A stretch of DNA of 64,000 nucleotides, from assembly GCF_013389595.1 (NCBI RefSeq), contig NZ_CP058306.1:3162001-3226000 (forward strand), given 5' to 3'. The notes below the pieces were generated by a model. That model was given only the letters and a program-made list of their open reading frames with translations, was not told the origin of the DNA and searched no databases. Position 1 is the stretch's first letter, and each line of letters starts with the position of its first letter. Positions 8,201-19,284 of this stretch are shown piece after piece. The translations under genes were made by a program, and so were the position numbers. This stretch comes from Flavobacterium sp. I3-2 (GTDB lineage: Bacteria; Bacteroidota; Bacteroidia; Flavobacteriales; Flavobacteriaceae).

Positions 8201-11200
8201 ATCTTTTACTACAATCGTTTGCTGTTGCGTAGTAAAGTTTCCGTTTCCATCTTCAAACTTCCAAGTAATCGTATATGTTGCTTGTTCGCTGTATGACAAT
8301 GCATCCGTTGTTGTTGCAGTGATTGTTCCTATACAATTATCCATTGCTGTTGGTACAGGAATATCTGTTACTAGAACTCTACATTCTTTTGTAATTGTTG
8401 GTAAACTAACTACTGTTGGTACTGGAGCTGTTATATCTTTTACTACAATCGTTTGCTGTTGCGTAGTAAAGTTTCCGTTTTCATCATCAAAATTCCAAGT
8501 AATCGTATATGTTCCTTGTTCGCTGTAAGACAATGCATCCGTTGTTGTTGCAGTGATTGTTCCTGCACAATTATCTGTTGCTGTTGGTACAGGAATATCT
8601 GTTACTAGAACTCTACATTCTTTTGTAATTGTTGGTAAACTAACTACTGTTGGTACTGGAGCTGTTATATCTTTTACTACAATCGTTTGCTGTTGCGTAG
8701 TAAAGTTTCCGTTTTCATCATCAAAATTCCAAGTAATCGTATATGTTCCTTGTTCGCTGTATGACAATGCATCCGTTGTTGTTGCAGTGATTGTTCCTAT
8801 ACAATTATCCATTGCTGTTGGTACAGGAATATCTGTTACTAGAACTCTACATTCTTTTGTAATTGTTGGTAAACTAACTACTGTTGGTACTGGAGCTGTT
8901 ATATCTTTTACTACAATCGTTTGCTGTTGCGTAGTAAAGTTTCCGTTTTCATCATCAAAATTCCAAGTAATCGTATATGTTCCTTGTTCGCTGTATGACA
9001 ATGCATCCGTTGTTGTTGCAGTGATTGTTCCTATACAATTATCCATTGCTGTTGGTACAGGAATATCTGTTACTAGAACTGTACATTCTTTTGTAATTGT
9101 TGGTAAACTAACTACTGTTGGTACTGGAGCTGTTGTATCTTTTACTACAATCGTTTGCTGTTGCGTAGTAAAGTTTCCGTTTCCATCTTCAAACTTCCAA
9201 GTAATCGTATATGTTCCTTGTTCGTTATAAGCTAATACATCCGTTGTTGTAGCAGTGATTGTTCCTGCACAATTATCCATTGCTGTTGGTACAGGAATAT
9301 CTGATACTAGAACTACACATTCTTTTGTAATCGTTGGTAAACTAACTACTGTTGGTACAGGAGCTGTTGTATCTTTTATTACAATCGTTTGCACTTGTGT
9401 GGTAACGTTTTCGTTTCCATCATCGTACGTCCAAATAATGGTATATGTTCCTTGTTCACTATAAGACAATGCATTCGTTGTTGTTGCAGTGATTGTTCCT
9501 GCACAATTATCCATTGCTGTTGGTACAGGAATATCTGTTACTAGAACTACACATTCTTTTGTAATCGTTGGTAAACTAACTACTGTTGGTACAGGAGCTG
9601 TTGTATCTTTTACTACAATTGTTTGCTGTTGCGTGGTAACGTTTTCGTTTCCATCATCGTACGTCCAAATAATGGTATATGTTCCTTGTTCGCTATAAGA
9701 CAATGCATCTGTTGTAGTTGCAGTGATTGTTCCTGCACAATTATCCATTGCTGTTGGTACAGGAATATCTGTTACTAGAACTGCACATTCTTTTGTAATC
9801 GTTGGTAAACTAACTACTGTTGGTAAAGGAGCTGTTGTATCTTTTACTACAATCGTTTGCACTTGTGTGGTAACGTTTTCGTTTCCATCATCGTACGTCC
9901 AAGTAATGGCATATGTTCCTTGTTCGCTGTAAGACAATGCATCTGTTGTAGTTGCAGTGATTGTTCCTGCACAATTATCTGTTGCTGTTGGTACAGGAAT
10001 ATCTGTTACTAGAACTCTACATTCTTTTGTAATTGTTGGTAAACTAACTACTGTTGGTACTGGAGCTGTTGTATCTTTTACTACAATCGTTTGCTGTTGC
10101 GTGGTAATATTTTCTTTTCCATCTACAAACTTCCAAGTAATGGTATATGTTCCTTGTTCGCTGTAAGACAATGCATCCGTTGTAGTTGCAGTGATTGTTC
10201 CTGCACAATTATCCATTGCTGTTGGTACAGGAATATCTGTTACTAGAACTGCACATTCTTTTGTAATCGTTGGTAAACTAACTACTGTTGGTAAAGGAGC
10301 TGTTGTATCTTTTACTACAATCGTTTGCACTTGTGTGGTAACGTTTTCGTTTCCATCATCGTACGTCCAAGTAATGGCATATGTTCCTTGTTCGCTGTAA
10401 GACAATGCATCTGTTGTAGTTGCAGTGATTGTTCCTGCACAATTATCTGTTGCTGTTGGTACAGGAATATCTGTTACTAGAACTCTACATTCTTTTGTAA
10501 TTGTTGGTAAACTAACTACTGTTGGTACTGGAGCTGTTGTATCTTTTACTACAATCGTTTGCTGTTGCGTGGTAATATTTTCTTTTCCATCTACAAACTT
10601 CCAAGTAATGGTATATGTTCCTTGTTCGCTGTAAGACAATGCATCCGTTGTTGTTGCAGTGATAACCTCTGGATAAAAATCATTTGCTGTTGGCAAAGCA
10701 ATTTCCGAAGGTAAAACGGTACATTGTCGACTAATAGTTGGTAAAGAAATTAGTGTTGGAACAGGAGCTTTGGTATCTATGACATAATTGTTCGATTCTG
10801 TAGTACCAATACCAACATTGCCTGCTAAATCAACCAATCTTGTATTATCTAAAGTAATTGTATTAATAGCAACTTCTATATTGTTTGTAGGGCTAAAAGT
10901 ACCCGTCCAAGTAATACCTCCGTTTGAAGAGACTATGTTAGATAACGTTCCATTAGAAAGCGTTAAAAAGGTATTATCAAAACCAACAACTGCTTCATTA
11001 AAAGAAATGGTTACCAAAGAATCTTCTCCAATAGATAATACATCATTTGTTACAACAATTGTTGCTGTAGGAATTTGAGTATCATAAATGATATTTGAAA
11101 AAACAGCTTCAGCTCCGATATTTCCAACGGCATCTGTATAATTTCCTTCACTTACGCTAATAAGTACCGTTCCGTTGTTAATATTTGCTGTAGGCGTAAA

Positions 11201-14171
11201 AGTTGCTGTACGAGTTAAACCTGTGCTTGAAATTGCAGATAAAGTTCCACCAGTCACAGTAACATCACCCAAAGTCCCATTCCATGAAAAAGTTGTTCCT
11301 GGATCTTCGCTAAATGTAAAGGTTATGATAGCTGTTTCTCCAGCCTTTAATGCATAAAGATTACTACTGATAGCAAGCGATGGCTCTTCTTGATCGATTA
11401 TATATTTTTGCCCTTCAGTAAATCCTGTTGCAATGGCATTTCCAGGAGTATCAACAATATTGGTTCCTGTTGGATTTATATCTAATCTTAATGATCCGTT
11501 ACCAGTAATATCAGTTACCGTTACAATATAAATGTTTTCTGATCCACTTACTTCTGAAATAAATCCATTAACTACTCCTACAGTATTAAGCGAGAAATCA
11601 TCAGAACTTACTCCAGTAACATTTTTAGAAAAAACTACCTGATACTCTAATGTTGTAGCATTGGTAACCTCATCAGTTACTCGATTAATGCTACTCACCG
11701 TTGGTGCTATAGCATCTACTAAAACATTCGTTGTGCTTCCAACATTATTCAATGTAAGTACAGCATTGTTTTGTGAAGCGTCTTTAATTGTTCCTCCGTT
11801 TAGAGATAATGCTCCTATGGTTACACCATCGGCATCAAAATCTCCAGAATGCACGGTATGGATAAAAGTCAATGTAGAAGAACCTGATCCTGTTTCATAG
11901 GTAGCATAGCGACTATTACCACCAACATTAAGTGCCACTTGTGGAGTATCATCAGTAGTATTTACGTGTACTAATTCATTAAAATTTAATGAAAAAGATA
12001 ATTGATCTCCTGCTTTATACGTTCCATTTGCAGGAACCAATACACTTGTTATAGTTGGTGCAATTTGATCTATCACTGTTAAGTAAAATGATGCAGACCA
12101 AATCCAATTTTCTTGATTAGCAGCGGTATCAGCATCAACATCTCTTACTCGTATATAAGTTGGGAAAGGATGTGTTCCAACATTATTTTGCCCCGGTGTA
12201 CCACTAATATTTCCTGTAGTTACATCTACAGTAAGCCAATCTGGTAAATTAACGGCATCAAATGCCAAATTGTTATTCTCTGGATTGGTTACGATAGGGG
12301 TATAATTATAAGATTCCCCTTGATTAATACTAATTGGTGCGTTAGCAACCGAAATCGTTGGCGCATTATATACTGCGGTAACGGTTACAGTTTTAGTTGC
12401 AACATTACTGTTATCAGTTCCATCATTTACAACAAAAGAAATAACACGATTAGTTGTATTTGGGGTAATTGAACTATTATCATAGGTTATAGCTCGTAAA
12501 GCAGCTTGCCATTGTCCTACGGATGCCGATGCCTCATTAGAAGTTAAGCTTAATATTCCGGTAGCGGCATTGTAAATACCTGAAATATTTCCCATTGTAG
12601 AACCATCATTGGTAAAGCTTAAAATATCTTCTCCGCTATTAAAACCACTAGTAATACTTACGATTGCAGAAGCTAAAGTAACATCGTTTGCATCGGTTAC
12701 AACGATACCATTATCTATTACTGCTGCTGTACCTTCTGTAAAAGATGTACTTTCAACAGAAGTTGTTAGAACTGGAGTAGAATTTAAAGAATTAACTGTT
12801 ACTACAAAAGAAACAGTTGTAGCGCATTGTCCTGCAGTCGGAGTAAAGATGTATGTCCCTGTTGTGGTATTATCTATAGTTTCAGGCAACCAAGTTCCTG
12901 TAATTCCGTTTGGAGAAGTGCTTGCCAGTGTTGGAGCAGTATCACCTGAGTTAATGGTGGCTGTTGTAGCAAAATCTGGAGTAATTGCAGGATTTACCGT
13001 AAGCGTTACCGCAGTTCTTTCACTTTCGCAAGTACCGTTTGCTGTTGCATAATAGGTATAAGTTTCTGCTGTGCTAAGTTGCGTAGTATTGGTTACTTGG
13101 TAAGTTGCACCAGTTGCCAAAACCGTACCGCCTGTTGCTACATTATACCAGTTGATGGTGGCAGGTGGCATTGTATAAGTATATTCTAACTTTACAGAGT
13201 TAATGGTAAGATTGCCTAATCCTTCATTATTTCTTATTTTTACTGTAAACGCTCCGTTAACAAGACTATTTGGCAAATTAATGTTATAAGGACCGCCATT
13301 GACAACATTATTAGCATTAGCCAACACTCTTTCAGCTAATGTAGTTGCTCCAGAAACCGATACATAGAAATCTACAACATAAGACCCAGTAGCTCCTCCA
13401 CTTGTTGTAACACCGTTAAATACTAATTTTGCTGATGTTACAGTAACTCCGGCAGGTAGGCTAACTGTACCATTTAAATCAACAAAATTATTAAAACTTC
13501 CTCCTACCACAGTGCTACCTAAATCAATGGTTTCGGTTACAGCGTTTCCTGTTGCAGTTGTTGTTGCTCCCAAAGTGGCAGAAGTTGCTCCTGCACAAGC
13601 TGTAGCATTGGTGACTGTAGGTGCAATAGTATTGCAAGGATTAACTGTTACTACAAAAGAAACAGTTGTAGCACATTGTCCTACAGCCGGAGTAAAGGTG
13701 TATGTACCTGATGTGGTATTATCTACCGTCGCAGGCGACCAAATACCTATAACTCCGTTTGGTGAAGTGCTTGCCAATATCGGAGCAGTTGCTCCATAAA
13801 AAATTGTTGCAGAAGTTTCGAAATTTGGGATAATATTTAATTCATTCACACTATTACATCCTGTCGCATTTCCTAAAAGAGTTTTAGTCCCTGTATAAGA
13901 ACAAACCAACTTATTATTACATACTGTTAACTGAGGATTGGTTGAAATTTGTAGACTTGTCAAACCTGAAGGATTGATGTTATTAACTCCCGAAATATCA
14001 GTTAATATAGTATTGCCCGAAACCCTGAATGCTCCCGACATACTAGTTAAAGATGACAAGCCGTTAAGATTGGTTAATTTAGCATTATCTCTAATACTTA
14101 GTAAGCCGCCAATACTTGTCAAATTTAACCCGTCCAGATTGGCTAAGTTAGCATTGTTTATTGTAAATCGT
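5279..14171 (-). pseudogene. Giant T9SS-exported repeat adhesin, 5' end truncated by an IS element
   Basis: At least 2947 residues remain open, and the frame continues upstream to the IS junction without a signal peptide, so the true start is lost. From the N-terminal side it has leucine-rich L-domain-like repeats (about 1-70) and Ig/PKD-like units with ASTSPNGV..GTYTFTP (about 100-165 and 380-445). A cadherin-like and putative Ig region follows (450-700), then several bacterial Ig-like domains (700-1117). Eighteen tandem HYR-like repeats of 78 residues cover 1118-2520. Then come MBG-like domains, and the last 75 residues form a type A T9SS sorting domain (NIFPNPV ... KIVVKL). Each repeat has a KEC and a DNC cysteine; the first, divergent one lacks the second. 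The intact gene would encode a surface adhesin or filament. Without an export signal the remaining frame is probably non-functional. Confidence 0.8.
6565..10770 (-). repeat. 18 tandem 234-bp repeats (HYR-like 78-residue units)
   Basis: Period is exactly 234 bp: for example, the phrase gtgattgttcctgcacaat recurs at this spacing from about 6684 to 10433. The N-terminal-most unit (about 10540-10770) is divergent. The others differ mainly at a few positions: KEC followed by R, T, A or V; ATDNC versus AMDNC; and WKFEDGNGNF, WTYDDGNENV, WNFDDENGNF or WKFVDGKENI. The two-unit blocks 9690-10157 and 10158-10625 are near-identical copies, showing a 468-bp higher-order duplication. High identity implies recent unequal recombination or gene conversion, and a risk of assembly collapse. 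Confidence 0.9.
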
Positions 14172-14239
14172 CAGCAAAAAGTGGACATTTATATTTAAAA
14201 ACTTAGATAGTGTTTTCTAAAAAAAATGTAATTTTAATT

Positions 14240-14593
14240 ATGGGAACACCAAAGAAAAAATCCGCAGAAACTTTTGTAAAAGACATTCGTAATAATACCC
14301 GTCGTATTTTTACAGCAGAACAGAAGATTTTAATTGTAATGGAAGCTTTACGTGCAGAAACTTCTATAGCCGAATTATGTAGAAAATACACCATTACTCA
14401 ATCTCAATTTTATAAATGGAATAAAGAATTCCTTGAGGCAGGTAAAAAACGTTTATCTGGTGATGTAACACGAGAAGCAACCAGCGGTGAAGTAGCTGAA
14501 TTAAAGAGAGAAAACGCTCGTTTAAAAGAAATGGTAGCAGACTTAGTTCTACGCTACGACATTGTAAAAAAAAGTTTGGATATGTTAGATTAG
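14240..14593 (+). CDS. IS3-family transposase OrfA (helix-turn-helix)
   Basis: 117 residues from the ATG at 14240, chosen over an upstream GTG at 14210 that lies within the terminal repeat. It has an HTH_Tnp_1-type domain (residues about 20-75, with FTAEQKILIVMEAL and the recognition segment ITQSQFYKWNKEF) and a C-terminal leucine-zipper-like coil (ELKRENARLKEMVADL). It binds IS ends and contributes the N-terminal part of the OrfAB transposase. The run of eight A at 14566-14573 followed by G is a plausible -1 slippery site: after slippage the frame reads KKKFGYVRLAKQFKRY and joins orfB. Confidence 0.85.
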   Translation: MGTPKKKSAETFVKDIRNNTRRIFTAEQKILIVMEALRAETSIAELCRKYTITQSQFYKWNKEFLEAGKKRLSGDVTREATSGEVAELKRENARLKEMVADLVLRYDIVKKSLDMLD

Positions 14594-14613
14594 CAAAACA
14601 ATTCAAACGTTAT

Positions 14614-15597
14614 ATGAGATTAACAGCTACTGAAAAACACGAAATTATTCAGCAGGTAATGCGAAGTGAACTCGGTGTAAAAGGAACTTTAAAAGAATAT
14701 GGAATTTCTCGAAGTACTTTTTATAAATGGTACCAAAGTTATCTTGAAAATGGATTCGATGGCTTAAAACCAAAACAAAGATTAACCAATCGTCAATGGA
14801 ATAGTATTCCAGAGATTCAAAAAGATTTAGTTGTTGAATTAGCTTTAGAGTATCCCGAATTATCATCAAGAGAATTGGCATTTAAAATTACCGATGAACA
14901 AGGGATTTATTTATCGGAATCCAGTGTATATCGTATCTTAAAGCAACGTGGATTGATTCCAGCTCCAAATCATATCTTAATAGCTGCGTCCAACGAATTT
15001 AAAGATAAAACACAATTTGTTCATCAGATGTGGCAGACTGATTTTACTTATTTTAAAATTATTGGATGGGGATGGTATTATTTAAGTACAGTTTTAGATG
15101 ATTATAGCCGTTATATCATTCACTGGGAGTTGTGTGATTCTATGAAGGTTGAAGATGTAAAAAGAACAGTGAACACAGCTATTGCAAAGGCTCGATTAAA
15201 AACTAAACAGAAGCCAAAATTATTATCAGATAACGGTCCCTGTTATGTTTCAAACGAATTAAAAACGTATTTGAAAGATCAATTAAAAATGAAACAAGTT
15301 CATGGAAAACCAATGCATCCACAAACTCAAGGCAAAATTGAACGTTATCATAGAACAATGAAAAATGTGGTTAAACTGAATCATTTTTATCATCCAGAAG
15401 AATTAACTCAAGCTTTAAATGAATTTGTTGAAAATTACAATAATAACAGATATCACGAGTCTTTAAACAACTTAACACCAGCTGATGTATATTATGGAAG
15501 ATCTGATAAAATACTTGAGCAAAGAGCCGTTATTAAACAAAAAACAATTGCGAAAAGAAGGCAATTGTATAATCAAGAAAAAATACTAAATTTATAA
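14614..15597 (+). CDS. IS3-family transposase OrfB (DDE integrase domain)
   Basis: 327 residues. An N-terminal helix-turn-helix/HTH_21-type segment (GISRSTFYKWYQSYLENG) is followed by an rve-type RNase H-like core. The catalytic acids are visible: D in WQTDFTYF, D in LLSDNGPCY and E in QGKIERYHRTMKN, 35 or so residues after the second. This is the cut-and-paste/copy-out enzyme of IS3 elements. The orfB frame is open upstream of the ATG as far as the A run in orfA, so an OrfAB fusion by -1 frameshifting is likely the active form. No inactivating lesion is seen, so the element may still be mobile. Confidence 0.9.
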   Translation: MRLTATEKHEIIQQVMRSELGVKGTLKEYGISRSTFYKWYQSYLENGFDGLKPKQRLTNRQWNSIPEIQKDLVVELALEYPELSSRELAFKITDEQGIYLSESSVYRILKQRGLIPAPNHILIAASNEFKDKTQFVHQMWQTDFTYFKIIGWGWYYLSTVLDDYSRYIIHWELCDSMKVEDVKRTVNTAIAKARLKTKQKPKLLSDNGPCYVSNELKTYLKDQLKMKQVHGKPMHPQTQGKIERYHRTMKNVVKLNHFYHPEELTQALNEFVENYNNNRYHESLNNLTPADVYYGRSDKILEQRAVIKQKTIAKRRQLYNQEKILNL

Positions 15598-15636
15598 ACC
15601 AAACACTATCTTAATTTCTACAAGAAGGTGTCCAAA

Positions 15637-17302
15637 TTAGTTTGAAGACGTACAATCTACTCGCAGTTGTCTGCAAAGTTTGTCAACTAAGACTAGTTTT
15701 GGTAACTCATCTGTTTTTTTACTATTATCAGAATAGTTAAAAATAATTTTGCCATCAATTTTTGTAATCACCAACTTTATTTTTTTATCAGACTGTCCAT
15801 TGAAAGCGTGTTTCAAAGAATTGATACATAGCTCTGTTACCAACAGTCCTATATACATCGCTTGATTAATAGGGATAACCAATTCTTCTATTTCAAAATG
15901 TACATCTACATTGTTATCATACATCAAAATCCCCATGTTTTTTCTAATATCTTGCAAAAAATCTTTTAGATTGAGGTCTTTTTTGTCTTTATTTCTGTAT
16001 AGCTGACGGTGTAAAAGTTGTAAAGAATCTATCTTTACTAATATATTTTTTTTGCTTACTTCATCTGTTACCAAAACTTTGTCTAGCTCATTTTCTACAA
16101 GAATTGTAATGAGTTGCAGGTTGTTGTTGATTCTATGATGGGTCTCGGCTACCAAAAATTCGTTTTGATCCGAGATGAATGTCAATTCCTTATTTTTATT
16201 TTTGATAATCCGAATGTAATAAATCAATATGATTAAAAAAATCAAAACAATAGTCAACCCAATTAGAATTACATATTTTATTAAATTCTGACGTGCAAGT
16301 TCGTCATCTTTTTGTTTTAGTATTTTTTCTTTTTGGTTAATGATTTTTTGTTTTTCATTCATTTGGAATTTTTCTTCGTATTCCAAGAACTTTTCATTAT
16401 AAAGTTTATGATAATAGTCTTCGGTAAGATTCAATCTTATTGTTAAAAATTTGTGTGCTTTTTCGTAATCGTTTGTTTGAGCATACATATATTGTAAATG
16501 ATCTGCAAATCGTAACTGATTATAACTCAATTTGTGTTTCTCAGAAAAATGAAAACCTTCCAAAGCTACTTTTATAGAATTGTTATAATCTTTTATCAAA
16601 TCATAGTTTCTACAAAGATTAATCATTGCATCTGCCTGCAATTGTTTATTACTATTTTGCTTGGTTTCTACAATAATAATATTCAATAATCTTATGGCTT
16701 TCAGGTATTTTTTTTTTATGTTCATAGATAACTGCAATCTCCATCATAGACCCCAAAGCGCTTTCGTTATCTTTTATTTTTTCTGATAATTCCAAAGACT
16801 TTTTTGAGTAGATAAGAGCACTGTCTTTATTCATTTTGTAGCCAAACAAAAGAGCCGCTTTTCTGTTATAATAGTTGACCAAGTAGTCATCTTTGATGAT
16901 ATTATTTTTAAGGATTTTTTCGCAAAGATTCAAATAATCTTCAGATTTTTCGTATTGTCTTACATATCGATATAACTCAGCGAAAAGGGTGTATGTATAG
17001 AATTCTTCTTGCAAAAGTTTTTCATCTTTGAAAATCATGAGAGCCTTCCGATAGCTATCTAATGCCTTCACATACTCCTGATTGAGTTTGTAAGCATTGC
17101 CTTGCTTCAAGAGAAGCTGTCCTTTGTCATTTTTCTTGTTTTCGTTCTTAATTTCATTTTTAAGAACATGTAAATCCGAGTCAATTCTATTTTCTTGGAT
17201 GAGTTGTTGTGAATGCAAAACATTATTTTTCTGTGCTTTAACAGAAAAAGGAATTGCAACTAGAAAAAATGAAAGAATTGATATTAATAATTTACAAAAC
17301 AA
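15637..17302 (-). pseudogene. TPR-containing HisKA_2-type sensor histidine kinase, frameshifted and 3'-truncated
   Basis: Two overlapping frames encode one protein. 17302-16652 carries a signal peptide (cleavage near AQ/KN at residue 24) and TPR-like helices. 16737-15637 continues with TPRs, a membrane helix (LIKYVILIGLTIVLIFL), a HisKA_2 box ETHHRINNNLQL with the phosphoacceptor His, and a HATPase N box TELCINSLKHAF. The frames join at a run of ten A/T at 16708-16717 (YEHKKK then YLKAIRLL). The C-terminus stops 2 nt from the IS end, after CRQLRVD, so the last part of the ATPase fold is missing. A family kinase would sense through the periplasmic TPRs and signal to a regulator not present here. 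The homopolymer break could be a sequencing error; the 3' loss could not. Confidence 0.75.
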
Positions 17303-17760
17303 CGATTATGAATTAATATAAAGAAATTATTAGTAAGGAGCCTTTAAAATAAGTATTAAATTTTTTTTATAAACATTGGTTCAAGATACGTCTTAATGTA
17401 TTTTGTTTTATAGAAGTACCTCTACTTATCATTAAAAAAATTTTAGCAAAAGAGTATTTATTTTTTCATATGCCTTTTTGAGTTAAGATTATATTGTTTG
17501 CACATTTGCTATTATACTTAAAAAATAAAATAAAAAGCATCAGTATATTTATGCTACAAATATGAGAATTTTATTGATTATTATAACTCTTCTCTAAAAA
17601 TATTTTTAAAGCAGGTTAAAAAAATAATTTATTTAAAATTTACTTTTACATCAAAACTTTTTTACACAACCTGAAACAACACTTTAATTCTCTATTCAAG
17701 CAACTGAAAAAGATACCTAAAATTATTCGTAAATTTGTCGACTATTTAGAAACGATTTTA
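17303..17760. other. Intergenic gap between divergent kinase pseudogene and EamA gene
   Basis: About 458 bp of very A+T-rich DNA with no coding frame of note. It must contain the two divergent promoters; only the EamA-side TAnnTTTG box at 17730 is recognisable. I see no RNA gene or repeat. Confidence 0.5.
17730..17737 (+). promoter_or_regulatory. TAnnTTTG box of the EamA transporter gene
   Basis: TAAATTTG ends 23 nt before the ATG at 17761, matching the Bacteroidota -7 element. No TTG is present at the standard spacing. Confidence 0.45.
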
Positions 17761-18699
17761 ATGGAGAAGAATTTAACAAAAGGAATTTTATTTGTCGCTC
17801 TTGGAGCAACAAGTTACGGAATGCTAGCAACCATCGTAAAGCTAGCCTACAAAGAAGGTTTTTCAACTGCAGAAGTAACTGCTTCACAGTTTACCTTTGG
17901 AATTATCATTTTATTACTAACTTATTTTTTTACAAAAAAACAATCTGACGAAAAAGCAACTTCGAAGGACGTAAGAAACTTAATGCTTGCCGGAACTTCG
18001 ATGGGGTTCACCAGCGTTTTATATTATTTATGTGTAAAATACATCAATGCTTCAATCGCGGTTGTAATGTTAATGCAATCGGTTTGGATTGGCGTTTTAA
18101 TCGAAGTTTTACAAACTAAAAAAGCACCATCTTTAACTAAAATCATATCGGTTCTTTTGGTTTTATTAGGAACCGCTTTTGCAACAAATATTCTTAATAC
18201 GGATATTGAATTAAACACAACTGGCTTAATCTTTGGATTTTTAGCTGCTTGTTCATTTAGTATGACTTTATTCACAACAAACAGTGTTGCAACCCACTTA
18301 AAAGCAACCAAACGAAGTTTATTCATGCTTTTAGGCGGTGGAATTATTGTGGCTATATTTGGATTTGTTACTCAAATTGGTCCAAATAATTTTGATTTTA
18401 TGAGAGGTTTTATTTCGGATTCGGCTCAAGTTCGCGATTTTAATTTTGAAATATTTTATACTTGGGGGATTATCTTATCCGTTTTCGGAACCATTATTCC
18501 TCCTATTTTATTAAACAAGGGTTTTCCAAATACCGGAGTTGGTTTAGGAAGTATCATTTCATCTATAGAATTACCAGTTTCAGTTTTATTTGCTTTTATG
18601 TTATTAAAAGAACAAGTTTTACTCATTCAATGGATTGGAATTGCCATCATCCTTTTTGCCATTGTTTTAATGAATTACCGACTGATTGTAAAAAAATAA
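17761..18699 (+). CDS. EamA/DMT-superfamily transporter
   Basis: 312 residues with ten hydrophobic segments in two homologous halves. The first half begins GILFVALGATSYGMLATIVKLAY, typical of an EamA repeat; the second includes GTIIPPILLNKGFPNTGVGLGSIISSIELP, the usual end of an EamA unit. Length is normal for the drug/metabolite transporter superfamily. It probably exports or exchanges a small metabolite across the inner membrane; substrate cannot be read from sequence. It stands alone, with an IS remnant immediately downstream. Confidence 0.85.
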   Translation: MEKNLTKGILFVALGATSYGMLATIVKLAYKEGFSTAEVTASQFTFGIIILLLTYFFTKKQSDEKATSKDVRNLMLAGTSMGFTSVLYYLCVKYINASIAVVMLMQSVWIGVLIEVLQTKKAPSLTKIISVLLVLLGTAFATNILNTDIELNTTGLIFGFLAACSFSMTLFTTNSVATHLKATKRSLFMLLGGGIIVAIFGFVTQIGPNNFDFMRGFISDSAQVRDFNFEIFYTWGIILSVFGTIIPPILLNKGFPNTGVGLGSIISSIELPVSVLFAFMLLKEQVLLIQWIGIAIILFAIVLMNYRLIVKK

Positions 18700-18760
18700 A
18701 AAATCTTTTTCTGGACTGCACCTAAAAGTTTGGACAGATTAAAATTTAAATGTTATAAAA

Positions 18761-18787
18761 ATGAGTCCGATATTGTATCGGACTCAT
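18761..18787. terminator. Perfect 12-bp hairpin inside IS remnant end
   Basis: ATGAGTCCGATA and TATCGGACTCAT around TTG, followed by TTTTG on the plus side and preceded by a poly-A on the same strand. It could terminate transcription from either side, including read-through from the EamA gene. Confidence 0.6.
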
Positions 18788-18820
18788 TTTGTTTAAGTTC
18801 GATTTTATTCTTTCGTTATT

Positions 18821-19284
18821 TTAATAATTATTATAGTGTTTTATTTTATTTTTTAAGTCTTCAATATAAGAGAATTTTTGTATATAAAACATTTCAGATT
18901 TCAATAAGCCAAAGAAATTTTCAATAATGGCATTATCTAAACAATTTCCTTTGCGTGACATACTTTGTACGATTCCATTCTTTTTTAATAAAACTTGATA
19001 TGGCTTCATTTGATATTGCCATCCTTGGTCGGAATGAAATATCAAATATTTAGTGTCTTTAGTTGTTTTGAATGCTTTTTTAAGCATTTGAATTACTCGG
19101 TTAAAGATAGGACGCTCGCTTAATTCATAGCTGATTATTTCTTGATTATATAAATCCATTTTCGCGATATACTTTCATCAAATTCTTCTCGAGATGAAAT
19201 AAAGTTTACAAATCTATGATTTTCTAATACTTCTTTTACTCAATTTAGCTTAAATGCCAAATCGTATTTTACTTTTCTTTCCAT
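18821..19284 (-). pseudogene. IS3-family transposase remnant (orfA start fused to orfB end)
   Basis: The 3' part (19159-18821) encodes the end of a DDE transposase: MDLYNQEIISYELSERP, HSDQGWQYQM with the second Asp, and RKGNCLDNAIIENFF with the catalytic Glu. The first catalytic Asp region and most of the N-terminal domains are gone. The preceding 120 bases keep an orfA start at 19284, interrupted by a stop after 14 codons, then a frame unrelated to orfB. It is clearly inactive. It separates the EamA gene from glutamine synthetase. Confidence 0.8.

Larger units (their letters stand above)
14182..15634 (+). mobile_element. IS3-family insertion sequence, apparently intact (about 1.45 kb)
   Basis: The terminal inverted repeats align as TGGACA, 17 variable bases, then AGATAGTGTTT at both ends (14182 onward, and the reverse complement from 15634). 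Inside are orfA and orfB in the arrangement of the IS3 family, with a poly-A slippery stretch between them. No target-site duplication flanks it (left AAAAG, right AATTA), and it separates two genes that are each truncated on the side facing the element. Confidence 0.85.

Noticed and set aside
6681..10634. Series of plus-strand open frames of 69 residues at 234-bp spacing
   Set aside because: They are antisense shadows of the adhesin repeats: spacing equals the repeat, sequence equals the complement, and no start signal or separate promoter is visible.
6565..10770. Regularly spaced repeats that could suggest a CRISPR array
   Set aside because: The repeats are contiguous 234-bp coding units with no short repeat-spacer alternation and no cas genes.
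18462..18927. Short plus-strand ORFs across the end of the EamA gene and the IS remnant
   Set aside because: They overlap the transporter in another frame or run antisense to the transposase remnant, and have no family similarity I can see.
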